A stretch of DNA of 64,000 nt from an uncultured Eubacterium sp. (GTDB lineage Bacteria; Bacillota; Clostridia; Lachnospirales; Lachnospiraceae). The notes under the pieces were generated by a model. The model saw nothing but the letters and a program-made list of their open reading frames with translations, made no database searches and was not told where the DNA came from. The translations under genes and the position numbers were made by a program. Below are positions 26,273-35,649 of this stretch, one piece after another. The stretch lies in NCBI GenBank assembly GCA_910584645.1, contig CAJUAU010000008.1, positions 79,398 to 143,397 of the forward strand. The letters run 5' to 3'. The first letter of the stretch is position 1. The number at the start of each line of letters is the position of its first letter.

Positions 26273-27190
26273 TTAAAAAATGCTGTTTATATCCTCTTTC
26301 ATATTCAGTGCAGCCTGTCTCGCCGCCTCAGCAAATCCCGTATCTCCAAACTTTTCATAAGCTGGCTGCTTATATGCCGCGATGATCCCTCTGGATGAGT
26401 TCACGATAGCCCCCAGACCGTCTTCATTAAAATATGGAAGAAGATCCTTTGCGGTTCCTCCCTGGGCTCCATATCCAGGAACGAGAATATAAGTTTTTGG
26501 CATTACCTTTCTCATGATCCTGCCCATCTCCGGGTAGGTAGCCCCCACTACTGCTCCTACATAACTGTAGGCATCTCCCATGCACTCTTCTCCCCATTTT
26601 ACGACCTGTTCTCCAACCAGTTCATACAGAGGTTTTCCATCGATCTTCTGATCCTGGAACTCTCCGCTGGATGGATTCGATGTCTTAACAAGGATAAATA
26701 ATCCCTTTTTCTCCTCCTTGCACACTTCTACAAAAGGTTTGATGCCATCCACTCCAAAATAGGGATTCACGGTAATAAAATCTTCGTCAAAAGCAGCAAG
26801 TTTTTTACTTCCAACCTTTACTTTCCCGATGTGTCCGGCAGCGTAGGCCGCGGAAGTGGATCCAATATCCCCACGTTTCACATCCCCGATGACCACCAGT
26901 CCCTTTTCTTTACAGTAATCAACGGTTTTCTTAAACACCTCAAGTCCTGGTATGCCAAACTGCTCATACATGGCGATCTGAGGTTTTACTGCGGGAACAA
27001 TGTCACAGATGGCATCCACGATCCCCTTATTATACTGCCATACTGCCTCTGCCGCAGCTTCCAGGGTTTCCCCCCGCTCACGGATGGCATTCTGCAGCAG
27101 ATATTCCGGCACATAGTCCAGCATGGGATCCAGCCCAACGACAATAGGGGCTTCCATCTTTTTTATCCTGTTGACCAGTACATTGATCAT
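26273..27190 (-). CDS. pyrF: Orotidine 5'-phosphate decarboxylase
   Basis: About 305 residues. Longer than the 230-residue E. coli type; belongs to the type 2 subfamily. Active-site motif DVKRGDIGST near residue 100, VGLDPM near the start, and phosphate-binding PGYGAQGG with ARG-type loop SSRGI. Final step from OMP to UMP. Start ATG 27190 (MINVLVNRI) has AAGGAG spaced about 7 nt. Confidence 0.96.
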   Translation of the reverse strand: MINVLVNRIKKMEAPIVVGLDPMLDYVPEYLLQNAIRERGETLEAAAEAVWQYNKGIVDAICDIVPAVKPQIAMYEQFGIPGLEVFKKTVDYCKEKGLVVIGDVKRGDIGSTSAAYAAGHIGKVKVGSKKLAAFDEDFITVNPYFGVDGIKPFVEVCKEEKKGLFILVKTSNPSSGEFQDQKIDGKPLYELVGEQVVKWGEECMGDAYSYVGAVVGATYPEMGRIMRKVMPKTYILVPGYGAQGGTAKDLLPYFNEDGLGAIVNSSRGIIAAYKQPAYEKFGDTGFAEAARQAALNMKEDINSIF

Positions 27191-27230
27191 CCTGCTTCTC
27201 CTTTCCAATCATCTACGGGTTGCTGTTTCG

Positions 27231-28529
27231 TTATGCAAAAGGGTACACCACTACCCCGCCCAGGATGGTATACTCGATCCTTCCGGATACCTTTCGTCCA
27301 TGGAAAGGCGTGTTCTTCCCCTTTGATACAAAATTATTTTTATCAATCACATATTCAGCGTCAAAATCTGCTATGGTAATATCCGCCGGCATCCCTATTT
27401 CAAGGGAACCGCCCTCTACCCCCAGGATCTCACAGGGGCCGGTGCTCATCCGGCTCACCAATTCCAGGGGAGTCAGGATCCCGGTCTTCACAAGCTCCGT
27501 CACCGCCAGGGAAAATGCCGTTTCCGAACCGACGATGCCAAAAGGCGCCTCCGCAATGGACCGGTTCTTCTCCTCCTCACTGTGGGGAGCGTGATCGGTG
27601 GAAATAGCTTCCATGATCCCGCATCCCAGCCCCTGTCTTAGTTTTTCTACATCCGTAGAAGAGCGAAGAGGCGGATTCATCTTATAATCTGCATCGTCGG
27701 AAGGAATATCTTCATCTGTCAGTGTAAAATGATGCGGACACACCTCACCGCTCACTGAAAGCCCTTCTTCTTTGGCGATGCGTATCATCTCCACACTGTC
27801 TTCAGTGGAACAGTGACAGAGATGGAGTCTGGCACCAGTCTCTTTTGCCAGCAGGATATCCCGCGCCACGATCACGTCTTCCACAGCGTTGCTGATTCCT
27901 CTTATCCCCAGTTCTTCCGCTCTTTTGCCAGCATTCATGGCGCCCTTTTCTACCATATTAATATCTTCGCAGTGGGCAAATACCGGAATAGAAAGTCTCC
28001 TTGCCTCCTGCATACCCTGCCGGTACAGACTGGCATTCATCACACTTTTGCCATCCTCACTGATGGCTTTGATCCCTGCCTTCACCATACCTTCAATGTC
28101 CGCCAGTTCTTTGCCTTTCTGGCCTTTTGTCACAGCTCCTACAGGATAAACATGGATCGGGCTATCCTTCTTCGCGATCTCCAGAACTCTTTGTACCATT
28201 TCCGGACAATCGGTGGATGGATTCGTGTTTGGCATCGGGCATACGGCAGTAAATCCGCCTTTTGCCGCTGCCATCGTCCCCGTTTTTATAGTCTCTTTGT
28301 ACTCATAACCAGGTTCTCTCAGATGCACGTGAAGATCTACAAACCCGGGCATCACATATTTTCCCGCCGCATCGATGACCTTCGTACCAGCAGACTCAAT
28401 CTCTTTGCGCTTCTCTTCAGAAAACACGCCTCTGTCTGTAATCTTCCCATCGCTCACATACAGATCACCAATCCCGTCATATCCGCTGGCTGGATCCAAT
28501 AGATGTCCGTTTTTAATCAATAGGTTCAA
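27231..28529 (-). CDS. pyrC: Dihydroorotase
   Basis: About 432 residues. Class I dihydroorotase: metal ligands in DLHVHLREPGYEYKET, further histidines in FAHCED and CHCST, and catalytic DHAPHSEEEK. Cyclises carbamoyl aspartate. Start chosen at TTG 28529 (MNLLIKNG), preceded by AAAGGTGGA at about 8 nt; TTG 28520 is an alternative. Its start overlaps the end of the Nudix gene by 17 nt, so translation is coupled. Confidence 0.94.
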   Translation of the reverse strand: MNLLIKNGHLLDPASGYDGIGDLYVSDGKITDRGVFSEEKRKEIESAGTKVIDAAGKYVMPGFVDLHVHLREPGYEYKETIKTGTMAAAKGGFTAVCPMPNTNPSTDCPEMVQRVLEIAKKDSPIHVYPVGAVTKGQKGKELADIEGMVKAGIKAISEDGKSVMNASLYRQGMQEARRLSIPVFAHCEDINMVEKGAMNAGKRAEELGIRGISNAVEDVIVARDILLAKETGARLHLCHCSTEDSVEMIRIAKEEGLSVSGEVCPHHFTLTDEDIPSDDADYKMNPPLRSSTDVEKLRQGLGCGIMEAISTDHAPHSEEEKNRSIAEAPFGIVGSETAFSLAVTELVKTGILTPLELVSRMSTGPCEILGVEGGSLEIGMPADITIADFDAEYVIDKNNFVSKGKNTPFHGRKVSGRIEYTILGGVVVYPFA

Positions 28530-28968
28530 TAAACAGATCCACCTTTCCAAAGTCATCCAGGTTGAAATTGCTCGTAAGTCCTGCTTTTTCAATATCCTTT
28601 ACAACGGCCTCATTGGTGATCACCTCGGCCAGTTCTTCTTTTGTAACCCATTTGCTGTCATTCAGGTCTTCCGCAAGAACTACCTCTTCTGTCTGGGAAG
28701 AACATTCAAAGGCAATGCCGATACTGCACACCTCGCCCCCTGTAAATCCCCATGTATACAGCGGTTTATCCACCAGGACATGAAGTCCCGCTTTTTCTTC
28801 CACTACCCTCTGAACGGCTTTCTCTGGTGTCTCCGAAAACTCCAGAACACCGTCCAAAAACTCCCACTGATATGGTTCAAAAATCCGGTCATCGTACCAT
28901 TTTTCCACAACCAGATATTTTCCGTTGCACTGTACGATCCCCTTTACAAGAATTCGAAATTTATCCAT
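28513..28968 (-). CDS. Nudix-fold protein with degenerate Nudix box
   Basis: About 151 residues from ATG 28968 (AGGGAGG at 6 nt). The fold and glycine-rich box are recognisable (EFLDGVLEFSETPEKAV then QRVVEEKAGL), but the box differs from GX5EX7REUXEEXGU: the glutamate after the arginine is valine and the second glutamate of the EE pair is lysine. These residues bind metal, so pyrophosphatase activity may be lost. It lies between asd and pyrC and may be regulatory. Confidence 0.78.
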   Translation of the reverse strand: MDKFRILVKGIVQCNGKYLVVEKWYDDRIFEPYQWEFLDGVLEFSETPEKAVQRVVEEKAGLHVLVDKPLYTWGFTGGEVCSIGIAFECSSQTEEVVLAEDLNDSKWVTKEELAEVITNEAVVKDIEKAGLTSNFNLDDFGKVDLFIEPID

Positions 28969-29005
28969 CGCTGCCTCCCTTACTAAAGTGGTATTCACGT
29001 TTCCA

Positions 29006-30091
29006 TTATTTTTTCTGGATATAGCCCTGTGCCTTTAAGAGTTCTGCAATGAGAACACCGCCTCCTGCGGCACCGCGGACCGTGTTATGGGAAAGTCCCA
29101 CAAATTTCCAATCAAAATGACTGTCCTCTCTCAGACGGCCAATACTAACTCCAAATCCATTTTCATAGTTTACATCCAACGCCACCTGGGGACGGTTATC
29201 ATCCTCCAGATACTGGATGAACTGCTTTGGTGCATTGGGAAGTTCCAGCTCCTGGGGAAGCCCGCGGAATTCCACCAGTGCCTGGATCAGCTCCTCCTTC
29301 GTCGGCTTTTTGGCGAAGTTTACGAATACCGCCGCCGTATGTCCATCCAGAACCGGCACACGGATACACTGGGTAGTGATCAGCGGAGTTTCCGCCTTTT
29401 CAATCTTTCCATCTACTACCTTTCCAAAGATACGCAGCGGTTCCTGCTCGCTCTTCTCTTCCTCCCCGCCGATATAAGGTATAATGTTATGCTCCATCTC
29501 CGGCCACTCGGCAAAGGTCTTGCCGGCTCCGGAAATCGCCTGATAGGTCGTAGCTACTACAAGTGTCGGCTCAAACTTCTTCCATGCCGTCAGCGCAGGA
29601 GTATAACTCTGGATCGAGCAATTTGGCTTTACAACGATAAAGCCTCTCTTCGTCCCAAGACGCTGTTTCTGGCTCTCGATCACTTCCAGATGCTCCGGAT
29701 TGATCTCCGGCACCACCATCGGTACATCCGGTGTCCAGCGGTGTGCGCTGTTATTAGAAACCACCGGTGTCTCCGTTTTGGCATATGCCTCTTCTATATC
29801 ACGAATCTCTTCCTTTGTCATGTCAACGGCACTGAACACAAAATCCACCGCACTGCTGACCTCTTCTACATCATTTACATTTTTTACGACAATTTTCTTT
29901 ACTGCTTCTGGCATCGGTGTCTGCATCTTCCAACGGCCGTCCACGGCTTCTTCATAGGTCTTTCCTGCACTTCTCGGACTGGCTGCAATCGCCGTCACTT
30001 CAAACCAGGGATGATTTTCCAAAAGTGAAATAAATCTCTGTCCTACCATACCAGTACCACCAAGGATACCTACCTTTAACTTGTCGCTCAT
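29006..30091 (-). CDS. asd: Aspartate-semialdehyde dehydrogenase (archaeal/fungal-type)
   Basis: 361 residues. NADP-binding GILGGTGMVGQRF at the N-terminus; active cysteine in KPNCSIQ near residue 157; substrate-binding QAISGAGK and the histidine motif DGHTAAVFV. Makes aspartate semialdehyde for lysine, threonine and methionine. The longer form common in archaea, fungi and many Clostridia. GAGGTAAAGAG precedes ATG. First gene of the minus operon that continues into the Nudix and pyr genes (37-nt gap). Confidence 0.95.
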   Translation of the reverse strand: MSDKLKVGILGGTGMVGQRFISLLENHPWFEVTAIAASPRSAGKTYEEAVDGRWKMQTPMPEAVKKIVVKNVNDVEEVSSAVDFVFSAVDMTKEEIRDIEEAYAKTETPVVSNNSAHRWTPDVPMVVPEINPEHLEVIESQKQRLGTKRGFIVVKPNCSIQSYTPALTAWKKFEPTLVVATTYQAISGAGKTFAEWPEMEHNIIPYIGGEEEKSEQEPLRIFGKVVDGKIEKAETPLITTQCIRVPVLDGHTAAVFVNFAKKPTKEELIQALVEFRGLPQELELPNAPKQFIQYLEDDNRPQVALDVNYENGFGVSIGRLREDSHFDWKFVGLSHNTVRGAAGGGVLIAELLKAQGYIQKK

Positions 30092-30147
30092 CTCTTTACC
30101 TCATTTCTCACTTATAATATCTGTTGAATCTTTACATAATTGATTAT

Positions 30148-30176
30148 ATGATACTACATTTTATGGAATATTTCAA
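30148..30176 (-). promoter_or_regulatory. Promoter of the asd-pyr operon
   Basis: Minus strand TTGAAA (30176-30171), 17-nt spacer, TATCAT (30153-30148), 57 nt before the asd start. Divergent from the cold-shock promoter. Confidence 0.7.
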
Positions 30177-30199
30177 GTTTTCAAAAGGAAAGAAATCCT

Positions 30200-30228
30200 T
30201 TGACTTTTATAAACAGATGTGTTATGGT
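30200..30228 (+). promoter_or_regulatory. Promoter of the cold-shock gene
   Basis: TTGACT (30200-30205), 17-nt spacer, TATGGT (30223-30228), with a TG one base before the -10 box (extended -10). Confidence 0.7.
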
Positions 30229-30268
30229 TAGTAAGTATCAATATTTTAAGTTTTTAGGAGGCAATAAC

Positions 30269-30466
30269 ATGAAAGGTACAGTAAAATGGTTTAATGCCAA
30301 AAAAGGATTCGGATTTATCTCCGACGAAACAGGAAATGACGTATTCGTTCATTTTTCTGCATTACAGATGGACGGCTTCAAGGTTCTTGATGAGGGCGAT
30401 GAGGTTGAATTTGAAGTAATCGACGGCGAAAAAGGACCACAGGCAGCAAACGTAACGAAGTTATAA
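30269..30466 (+). CDS. CspA-family cold-shock protein
   Basis: 65 residues. The two RNA-binding motifs KGFGFIS and DVFVHFSAL are intact. Single-stranded RNA/DNA-binding OB-fold chaperone. ATG 30269 follows TAGGAGGCAATAAC. Monocistronic, between its promoter and a strong terminator. An in-frame reading upstream to 30200 exists but has no ribosome site and would exceed the family length. Confidence 0.96.
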   Translation: MKGTVKWFNAKKGFGFISDETGNDVFVHFSALQMDGFKVLDEGDEVEFEVIDGEKGPQAANVTKL

Positions 30467-30542
30467 TCGAATTTAATGAACTAATTTTTATATATATCTA
30501 TGTAAAAGTTAAGAATTACAATGTGGTTGTAACCAGTAAAAA

Positions 30543-30597
30543 CAGCCCTGCATTTCTCAGATCCATTCTTTGAAATGCAGGGCTGTTTTTGTTTTTT
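30543..30597. terminator. Strong bidirectional terminator
   Basis: A 14-bp perfect stem (30543-30556 with 30572-30585) is followed on the plus strand by TTTTTGTTTTTTT and on the minus strand by TTTTTAC. It ends the cold-shock transcript and can also stop the convergent large surface-protein gene. Confidence 0.93.
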
Positions 30598-30687
30598 TAT
30601 TTTCAGCTGGGCTGCCATGCAGGTACACGCAGCCCAGCCAGCAGATCCAAGTCTGCTCTCCCTGTTACCCGGGATATCGGTATCATA

Positions 30688-33600
30688 CTACTGAACCAGC
30701 TTGTCACATCCGGCAAACACATCTATTTTTCTGGTCACCGTGGACGGAATCGGTACAGCATATGAAATATTTTTGCAATTCTTAAACGTATATTCCATCG
30801 TTTCAATAGTGGAAGGCATTTTCGGAACACGTTCCAGCCCCTGGCAGTTATAAAATGTCAGCGTCAGCTTCTTCACTCCTGCCGGAATATCTTCAGGAAC
30901 ACTCAACAATGACGTACTCTCAAAGGTATTTGTCATTTCTGTCACCGTCGCCGGGATCACCGGAGACTGGGAGAGCGCGGTACACCCGCTAAAAGTCCAG
31001 TTCATATCTGTCAATGTGGCAGGCAGCACTGGTGCCTTTCCCAAGGCAGTACAATTCTTAAATGTGGCATACATACTCTTTACTGTTGCCGGAATTGCCG
31101 GCACATAACTCATGCTGCTGCAGCCCTCAAAAGTATTGGTAAGCGTTGTCAATCCCGCAGGAAGGGAAGTTACAGAGATCAGTGAAGTACATCCTTTAAA
31201 TGTTCCCGTCATATCCTTCACCGAGGCCGGAAGACTCAGCACCGCTTTCAGTCTGGTACATTCCGAGAACATATACTGCATATTCTCCAGTTTTATAGCG
31301 GAATCGAAGCTCACCGCCTCAATGGGGCATCTGACATTGGAAGCAAAGACTCCCGTCTGCGGTCTCGGGTCATATTCACCGGCAAACTTTACCGCATAAT
31401 TGCCTGTCACACCATCCACATTCGCCACCATCTGCGCCGGAATCTTTATCGCCTTTGCAGATCCAATATATTTTTTCAACAGAACTGTTTTCTCAGTGGT
31501 ATTAACCGTATATTCCCAATCGCTGATCTTTGACTGGGTAAGAGTGATCTTATCTCCACACACCTGGCAGGTTCCATTGGCATCGTAGCGGTGCTCTTCT
31601 GCCTTGCCTCTTGTCTGCACATTGCTGCAGACAGAGCAGGTCCGGGTTTCTTCTCCTAATACTCCGTGGGAAGGCTGGACTGTCGTGCTCCACCCCGACC
31701 AGGAGTGTCCCAAAGGTTCCAGGACAGTAATATCATCTGCCACTTTGCAGTTCTCTTTTATTCCATCTTTATTGGTCCAGCTGTTCGTACAATGTTTGGA
31801 CTGCTGCCCTGCCAGCACACAGGTTGGCGCCCAGTCCACCGTAAATGCGGAAGCAAAGGAATGATCCTTTGCCGGCAGGATTTCTTTCTTGCGCCTGCCG
31901 CAGGTCTGGGTATTTCCATCTATATCCAAATACTTCCGTTTACAGGTATAGGTGTTGGATCCCTCCGTTGTACAGGTGGCATCCACGTGCTCAACGTTTG
32001 CCAGGTCCCAGTCGTGCCCCAGCGGATCCACCAGCTGCTCATTCTTCACCTTGGTGCAGCCCTTTCTCTGGCAGGTCAATGCTTTCCGGCCCGCACCGGT
32101 ACAGGTGGGTTCCATCGTAACCACATAATCCTTCGCCCAGTCATGCCCCAGCGCCGGGATCAGTTTTGTCGTTGTTTTGCTGCAGCCGTTCCTCTTGCAG
32201 TTAAGTTTTCTGGTACCTGGACGGGTGCAGTCCGGCTCCTTCGTCACTGTACCCTCATCCCAGTCATGGCCAAGCATCGGAATCAACCTTATATTGGTGA
32301 CATAATCACAGCCGTCTCTTGTACAGTGCAGGGATTCCCTTCCCTGGGCTTCACAGGCTGGCTCTTTATCCGTTGTAGGCTTATCCGCCAGCTTATGCCC
32401 CAGCGCACTGATGGTCTCACTCCTTGCTTTGAGACAGGTTGCACATGTATAAACCCTCTCACCTGTCCGGTCACAGGTGGGCTCCTTCGTCACCTTGCCT
32501 GTATCCCAGGTATGGCCGAGCTTAGGTACCCTGGTATTCTTCTTGGCAGAACAGATCAGACAGGAAAAGTCTCTCCGCCCATCCTTTTCACATTCCGGCT
32601 GAACTGTGATCTCGCCGTAGTTCCATGTATGTCCTGTGGCATCGATGGATTCTTTCTTTGTTCCGGTACATCCCTCGACCGTACAGTGATAAGTTCTCTG
32701 TCCGGCTTTCGTACAAGTGGGGCTGCTTGTGATCTCCCCGGTATCCCATGTATGTCCCGGCGCCTTTATGGCCTCGGTCTTTTCACCGTCACATCCCTCG
32801 ACCGTACATGTATACTGTATTTTTCCCGCCCGTGTACAGGTAGGCTCTTCCAGAACTGTACCATTGGTGATCCATGTATGTCCTTTTGCCTTTATGATCT
32901 CTTTTTTTGTCTCACTGCAGTTCTGGCAGGTAAGCTCTCTCTCCCCGGCTCCCTCGCAGGTAGGCTCTGTCAGCACCTTGCCGATCCAGTTATGTCCCGT
33001 CGCCGCTACAGCCCTCTCCCGGACCTTGGAACATTTTTCACAGGTAGACCGCTCGGTTCCCTCTACCATACACTCTGGTGACAGAACCACCGCCCATGGT
33101 CCCCACACATGCTCACAGGGTCCCTGGACTGTCACAACCTTACAGGTCGCTTTTACCTTTCCACAGGTCGCTGTAATGATCGCTTCCGTCCCCACCGGGG
33201 TATCCTCTGTCACAAATATATTTCCCGTGGTATATACATTGATGCCGCCGAGATGATCAATGGTCCACACGATCTTATCAGTGCAGGTGACCGGCGTGAT
33301 CGTGGCAATCAGCTGAAAGCTTTCCCCTGCCGCCAGTTCCACATAGTCCTGATTTAACGTGATCCCGGTAGCCGTTCCAGCTCTGGGCGCCGCCAGAAAG
33401 GATGGGAGCATATCCGGCACCGTAATGCCTGCCGGCGGAGCTGGATTGACCGCTGCCGTCTGGTATGACTTAAGCCCGCCCTCCGAGATAGTGGATCTCT
33501 TTGCTTCCACAGCAACCTTTAACTTCGTCTTTACAGATTTCTTCGCCTTGGACTGCAGGGTAATGGTAGCATTTCCCTTTTTGACCGCCGTCAAAACACC

Positions 33601-33870
33601 CTTAGCAGATACCTTCACAACATTTTTCCGCGAAGATTTAAAAGTCAGCTTCTGATTTGCCTTTTTGGGCAGGACTTCAAAAGCCAGCTTTTTCTGGTCT
33701 CCTGCCGTCATCCGGAGACTGTTGTTCTTTTTCTCTGTAAGAACCTGAATTTTCTTTGGTTTCTTCTTTGCCGCCTGGCATTCAGTCTGTCCCGCGGTCC
33801 CCGCTGCCGCGGCTCCGATCACCAGGACAGCCAGACCCATTCCTATATATTTTCCTATTCTTTTATACAT
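30688..33870 (-). CDS. Large secreted cysteine-rich BspA-like repeat protein
   Basis: About 1060 residues from ATG 33870 (GGAGGAAGGCTT). Signal peptide 1-34; lysine-rich region with a Big2-like Ig domain (about 45-125); a second Ig-like domain (about 150-235); about 12 consecutive 40-50-residue units of the form GHxW-x(8-12)-PTC-x5-G-x5-C-x(2-6)-C; and at the C-terminus about eight 25-residue leucine-rich units of the BspA/DUF285 kind (FxxCxxLxxxPxLPxxV). No LPXTG or lipobox, so attachment is unclear. The C/H pattern of the middle units could bind metal or form disulfides. Likely surface adhesin; function not shown. Confidence 0.8.
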   Translation of the reverse strand: MYKRIGKYIGMGLAVLVIGAAAAGTAGQTECQAAKKKPKKIQVLTEKKNNSLRMTAGDQKKLAFEVLPKKANQKLTFKSSRKNVVKVSAKGVLTAVKKGNATITLQSKAKKSVKTKLKVAVEAKRSTISEGGLKSYQTAAVNPAPPAGITVPDMLPSFLAAPRAGTATGITLNQDYVELAAGESFQLIATITPVTCTDKIVWTIDHLGGINVYTTGNIFVTEDTPVGTEAIITATCGKVKATCKVVTVQGPCEHVWGPWAVVLSPECMVEGTERSTCEKCSKVRERAVAATGHNWIGKVLTEPTCEGAGERELTCQNCSETKKEIIKAKGHTWITNGTVLEEPTCTRAGKIQYTCTVEGCDGEKTEAIKAPGHTWDTGEITSSPTCTKAGQRTYHCTVEGCTGTKKESIDATGHTWNYGEITVQPECEKDGRRDFSCLICSAKKNTRVPKLGHTWDTGKVTKEPTCDRTGERVYTCATCLKARSETISALGHKLADKPTTDKEPACEAQGRESLHCTRDGCDYVTNIRLIPMLGHDWDEGTVTKEPDCTRPGTRKLNCKRNGCSKTTTKLIPALGHDWAKDYVVTMEPTCTGAGRKALTCQRKGCTKVKNEQLVDPLGHDWDLANVEHVDATCTTEGSNTYTCKRKYLDIDGNTQTCGRRKKEILPAKDHSFASAFTVDWAPTCVLAGQQSKHCTNSWTNKDGIKENCKVADDITVLEPLGHSWSGWSTTVQPSHGVLGEETRTCSVCSNVQTRGKAEEHRYDANGTCQVCGDKITLTQSKISDWEYTVNTTEKTVLLKKYIGSAKAIKIPAQMVANVDGVTGNYAVKFAGEYDPRPQTGVFASNVRCPIEAVSFDSAIKLENMQYMFSECTRLKAVLSLPASVKDMTGTFKGCTSLISVTSLPAGLTTLTNTFEGCSSMSYVPAIPATVKSMYATFKNCTALGKAPVLPATLTDMNWTFSGCTALSQSPVIPATVTEMTNTFESTSLLSVPEDIPAGVKKLTLTFYNCQGLERVPKMPSTIETMEYTFKNCKNISYAVPIPSTVTRKIDVFAGCDKLVQ

Positions 33871-33938
33871 AAGCCTTCCTCCAAGCCATTCATATATCAA
33901 GAACAATGCCTACAATATATTTATTATATCGGCACACA

Positions 33939-34664
33939 TCAGTAAACAATAAAGGATAAAAATTCACCATCATATTTTTGTGAAAGGAAGTATTCAGCCA
34001 TTACCAGATCTTCCGGGTTATCCACATCAATGCTGTGCTCCTTCGCCAGCACATAGCCCATCACATTGTCGTTAAAGCTGGTGTTTTCATTGAGTTCTGA
34101 CATACTGTTTATATAGATCGCCCCATTGATCCGGTAATATTTTTTCATATCCTGGCGCCGGACTGTGCTGTCCTCATCCAGCATCTTCACCAGCTCGTTA
34201 TTTTCCCCGAACTGTCTCATCAGCAGCGGATGATCATTCACCTCAGAAATTGAAACCACAGATCTTTCTCCCTTTCTGATAAAATATTCCAGCGCTTTCT
34301 CAATATCCTCCCCGGTACGTAGCGGACTGGTGGGCTGCAGAAGGACAATGATATCATAGCGTTCTGCCTTTCTCTCATAAAATTCAATGGCATGCATCAC
34401 CACATCAATCGTCTTCGCCTCGTCCGTAGCCAGCTCATCCGGTCTGAGAAACGGCACGATGGCCCCTGCCTTCATGGAAACCTCCGCGATCTCCTTATCA
34501 TCTGTAGATACAATGACCTTATCTATGTATTTGCACTCCTTCGCCGCCTCGATGGTGTAGTTGATCAGAGGCTTTCCAGATACTGCCTTTATATTCTTTT
34601 TCGGGATTCCCTTGCTCCCCCCCCTGGCAGGTATAATGGCAAGAACCTTTTTATTCTCGATCAT
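33939..34664 (-). CDS. Acylneuraminate cytidylyltransferase-like protein (CMP-sugar synthetase)
   Basis: About 241 residues from ATG 34664 (GGAGGAAGG). N-terminal nucleotide-binding IPARGGSKGIPKKN, then QPTSPLRTGEDI and NGAIYIN: the CMP-sialic/legionaminic acid synthetase family (NeuA/LegF/PseF). Activates a nonulosonic acid with CTP. No NeuB, NeuC or glycosyltransferase gene is nearby, so the sugar is unknown. Separate promoter; 68 nt upstream of the large surface protein gene on the same strand. Confidence 0.85.
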   Translation of the reverse strand: MIENKKVLAIIPARGGSKGIPKKNIKAVSGKPLINYTIEAAKECKYIDKVIVSTDDKEIAEVSMKAGAIVPFLRPDELATDEAKTIDVVMHAIEFYERKAERYDIIVLLQPTSPLRTGEDIEKALEYFIRKGERSVVSISEVNDHPLLMRQFGENNELVKMLDEDSTVRRQDMKKYYRINGAIYINSMSELNENTSFNDNVMGYVLAKEHSIDVDNPEDLVMAEYFLSQKYDGEFLSFIVY

Positions 34665-34789
34665 AACCTTCCTCCGTTTCTCTGCAATGCAGTCCCCCGC
34701 ACGCAGCCCGATGACGCCGGGCTGAACAGTGTCCAAATCCGTACTGCCGGGCTGAATTATGCTTTCCGGCTGCCTGTAATGTTCTATAT

Positions 34790-34818
34790 ATTATACACTA
34801 TTTTCCTATATTTCTCAA
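34790..34818 (-). promoter_or_regulatory. Promoter of the CMP-sugar synthetase gene
   Basis: Minus strand TTGAGA (34818-34813), 17-nt spacer, TATAAT (34795-34790). Leaves a leader of about 120 nt. Confidence 0.75.
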
Positions 34819-34832
34819 CGAAAAATTACCTC

Positions 34833-34861
34833 TTTACATTTTCATTTTTTTTCAATATAAT
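34833..34861 (+). promoter_or_regulatory. Promoter of the PepSY protein gene
   Basis: TTTACA (34833-34838), 17-nt spacer, TATAAT (34856-34861). Back to back with the minus-strand promoter at 34790-34818. Confidence 0.78.
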
Positions 34862-34910
34862 GAAACTCGAAAAAGCAGCTTTTTATTATTTCATAGAAAG
34901 GATGTTGATT

Positions 34911-35633
34911 ATGAAAAATCATTTTTTTAAGAAAACCAGCGTTTTATGTCTCATCTCTTCTCTGTCGCTTCTCATGCTTTCTTCCACAGCAGCGGCTGCA
35001 GCCAATACAGATAAAGCCAGCAAAGCAGCCCGGAAAAAAGTCCCCGGCGCTTCCATTACAGAAGTGGAGACAGATATAGACGACGGCGAAGCAGTAGTTG
35101 AAGTCTCTCTTATTAAAAAGAATAAAAAATACAGCCTGAAGTATCGTCAATCGGACACGAAGCTGATCGAATATGAGTGGGAACTTCCCAACACCAGCTA
35201 TTCCATCCAGAGCAAAAAAAATGTGGCCCTGTCAAAGATCAAGACTAAGGCACGCAAACTGGTAAAAGGCAGCAAGATCATCTCCGCCCGGCTGTCTGTG
35301 GACGACGGCCTATCAGAGTATAAGGTCTCTCTGAAAAAGGGAAAACGCCAGTACAAACTGGTTTACAATGCAAAGAATGGGAAACTTCTGGAATATGAAT
35401 GGAAACAGCTGTCCCCCTCTTCTTCCCAGAGCGTTTATATTGGAGAGTCCAAAGCCAGAAATATCGCATTGAAAAAAGCCCCTGGTGCTTCCATCACCAA
35501 ATTTGAGTTTGACAGGGACGATGGAACCGCTGTCTACGAAATAGAGCTCCGGAAAGGAATCTACGAGTATGAAGTAAAGATCAATGCGGTAACCGGGGCG
35601 GTTATCGAATTTGAAAAAGATATAGAAGATTAG
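34911..35633 (+). CDS. Secreted PepSY-domain protein, three repeats
   Basis: About 240 residues. ATG 34911 with GAAAGG at about 9 nt. Signal peptide 1-32 ending near AAAAANT; then three PepSY-like repeats of about 65 residues, each with PGASI/KGSKI, a DDG segment and a terminal LEYEW or IEFE strand. PepSY domains bind or inhibit peptidases outside the membrane; no peptidase gene is adjacent. Exported, not anchored. Upstream in-frame codons lack a ribosome site. Confidence 0.82.
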   Translation: MKNHFFKKTSVLCLISSLSLLMLSSTAAAAANTDKASKAARKKVPGASITEVETDIDDGEAVVEVSLIKKNKKYSLKYRQSDTKLIEYEWELPNTSYSIQSKKNVALSKIKTKARKLVKGSKIISARLSVDDGLSEYKVSLKKGKRQYKLVYNAKNGKLLEYEWKQLSPSSSQSVYIGESKARNIALKKAPGASITKFEFDRDDGTAVYEIELRKGIYEYEVKINAVTGAVIEFEKDIED

Positions 35634-35649
35634 TGATAACACAATTCAG

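Noticed and set aside
29087..30028. 313-codon plus-strand reading frame
   Set aside because: Antisense to asd; no family resemblance and no ribosome site.
31666..33081. 471-codon plus-strand reading frame
   Set aside because: Lies fully antisense to the repeat region of the large surface protein, in which repeated codons keep the opposite frame open.
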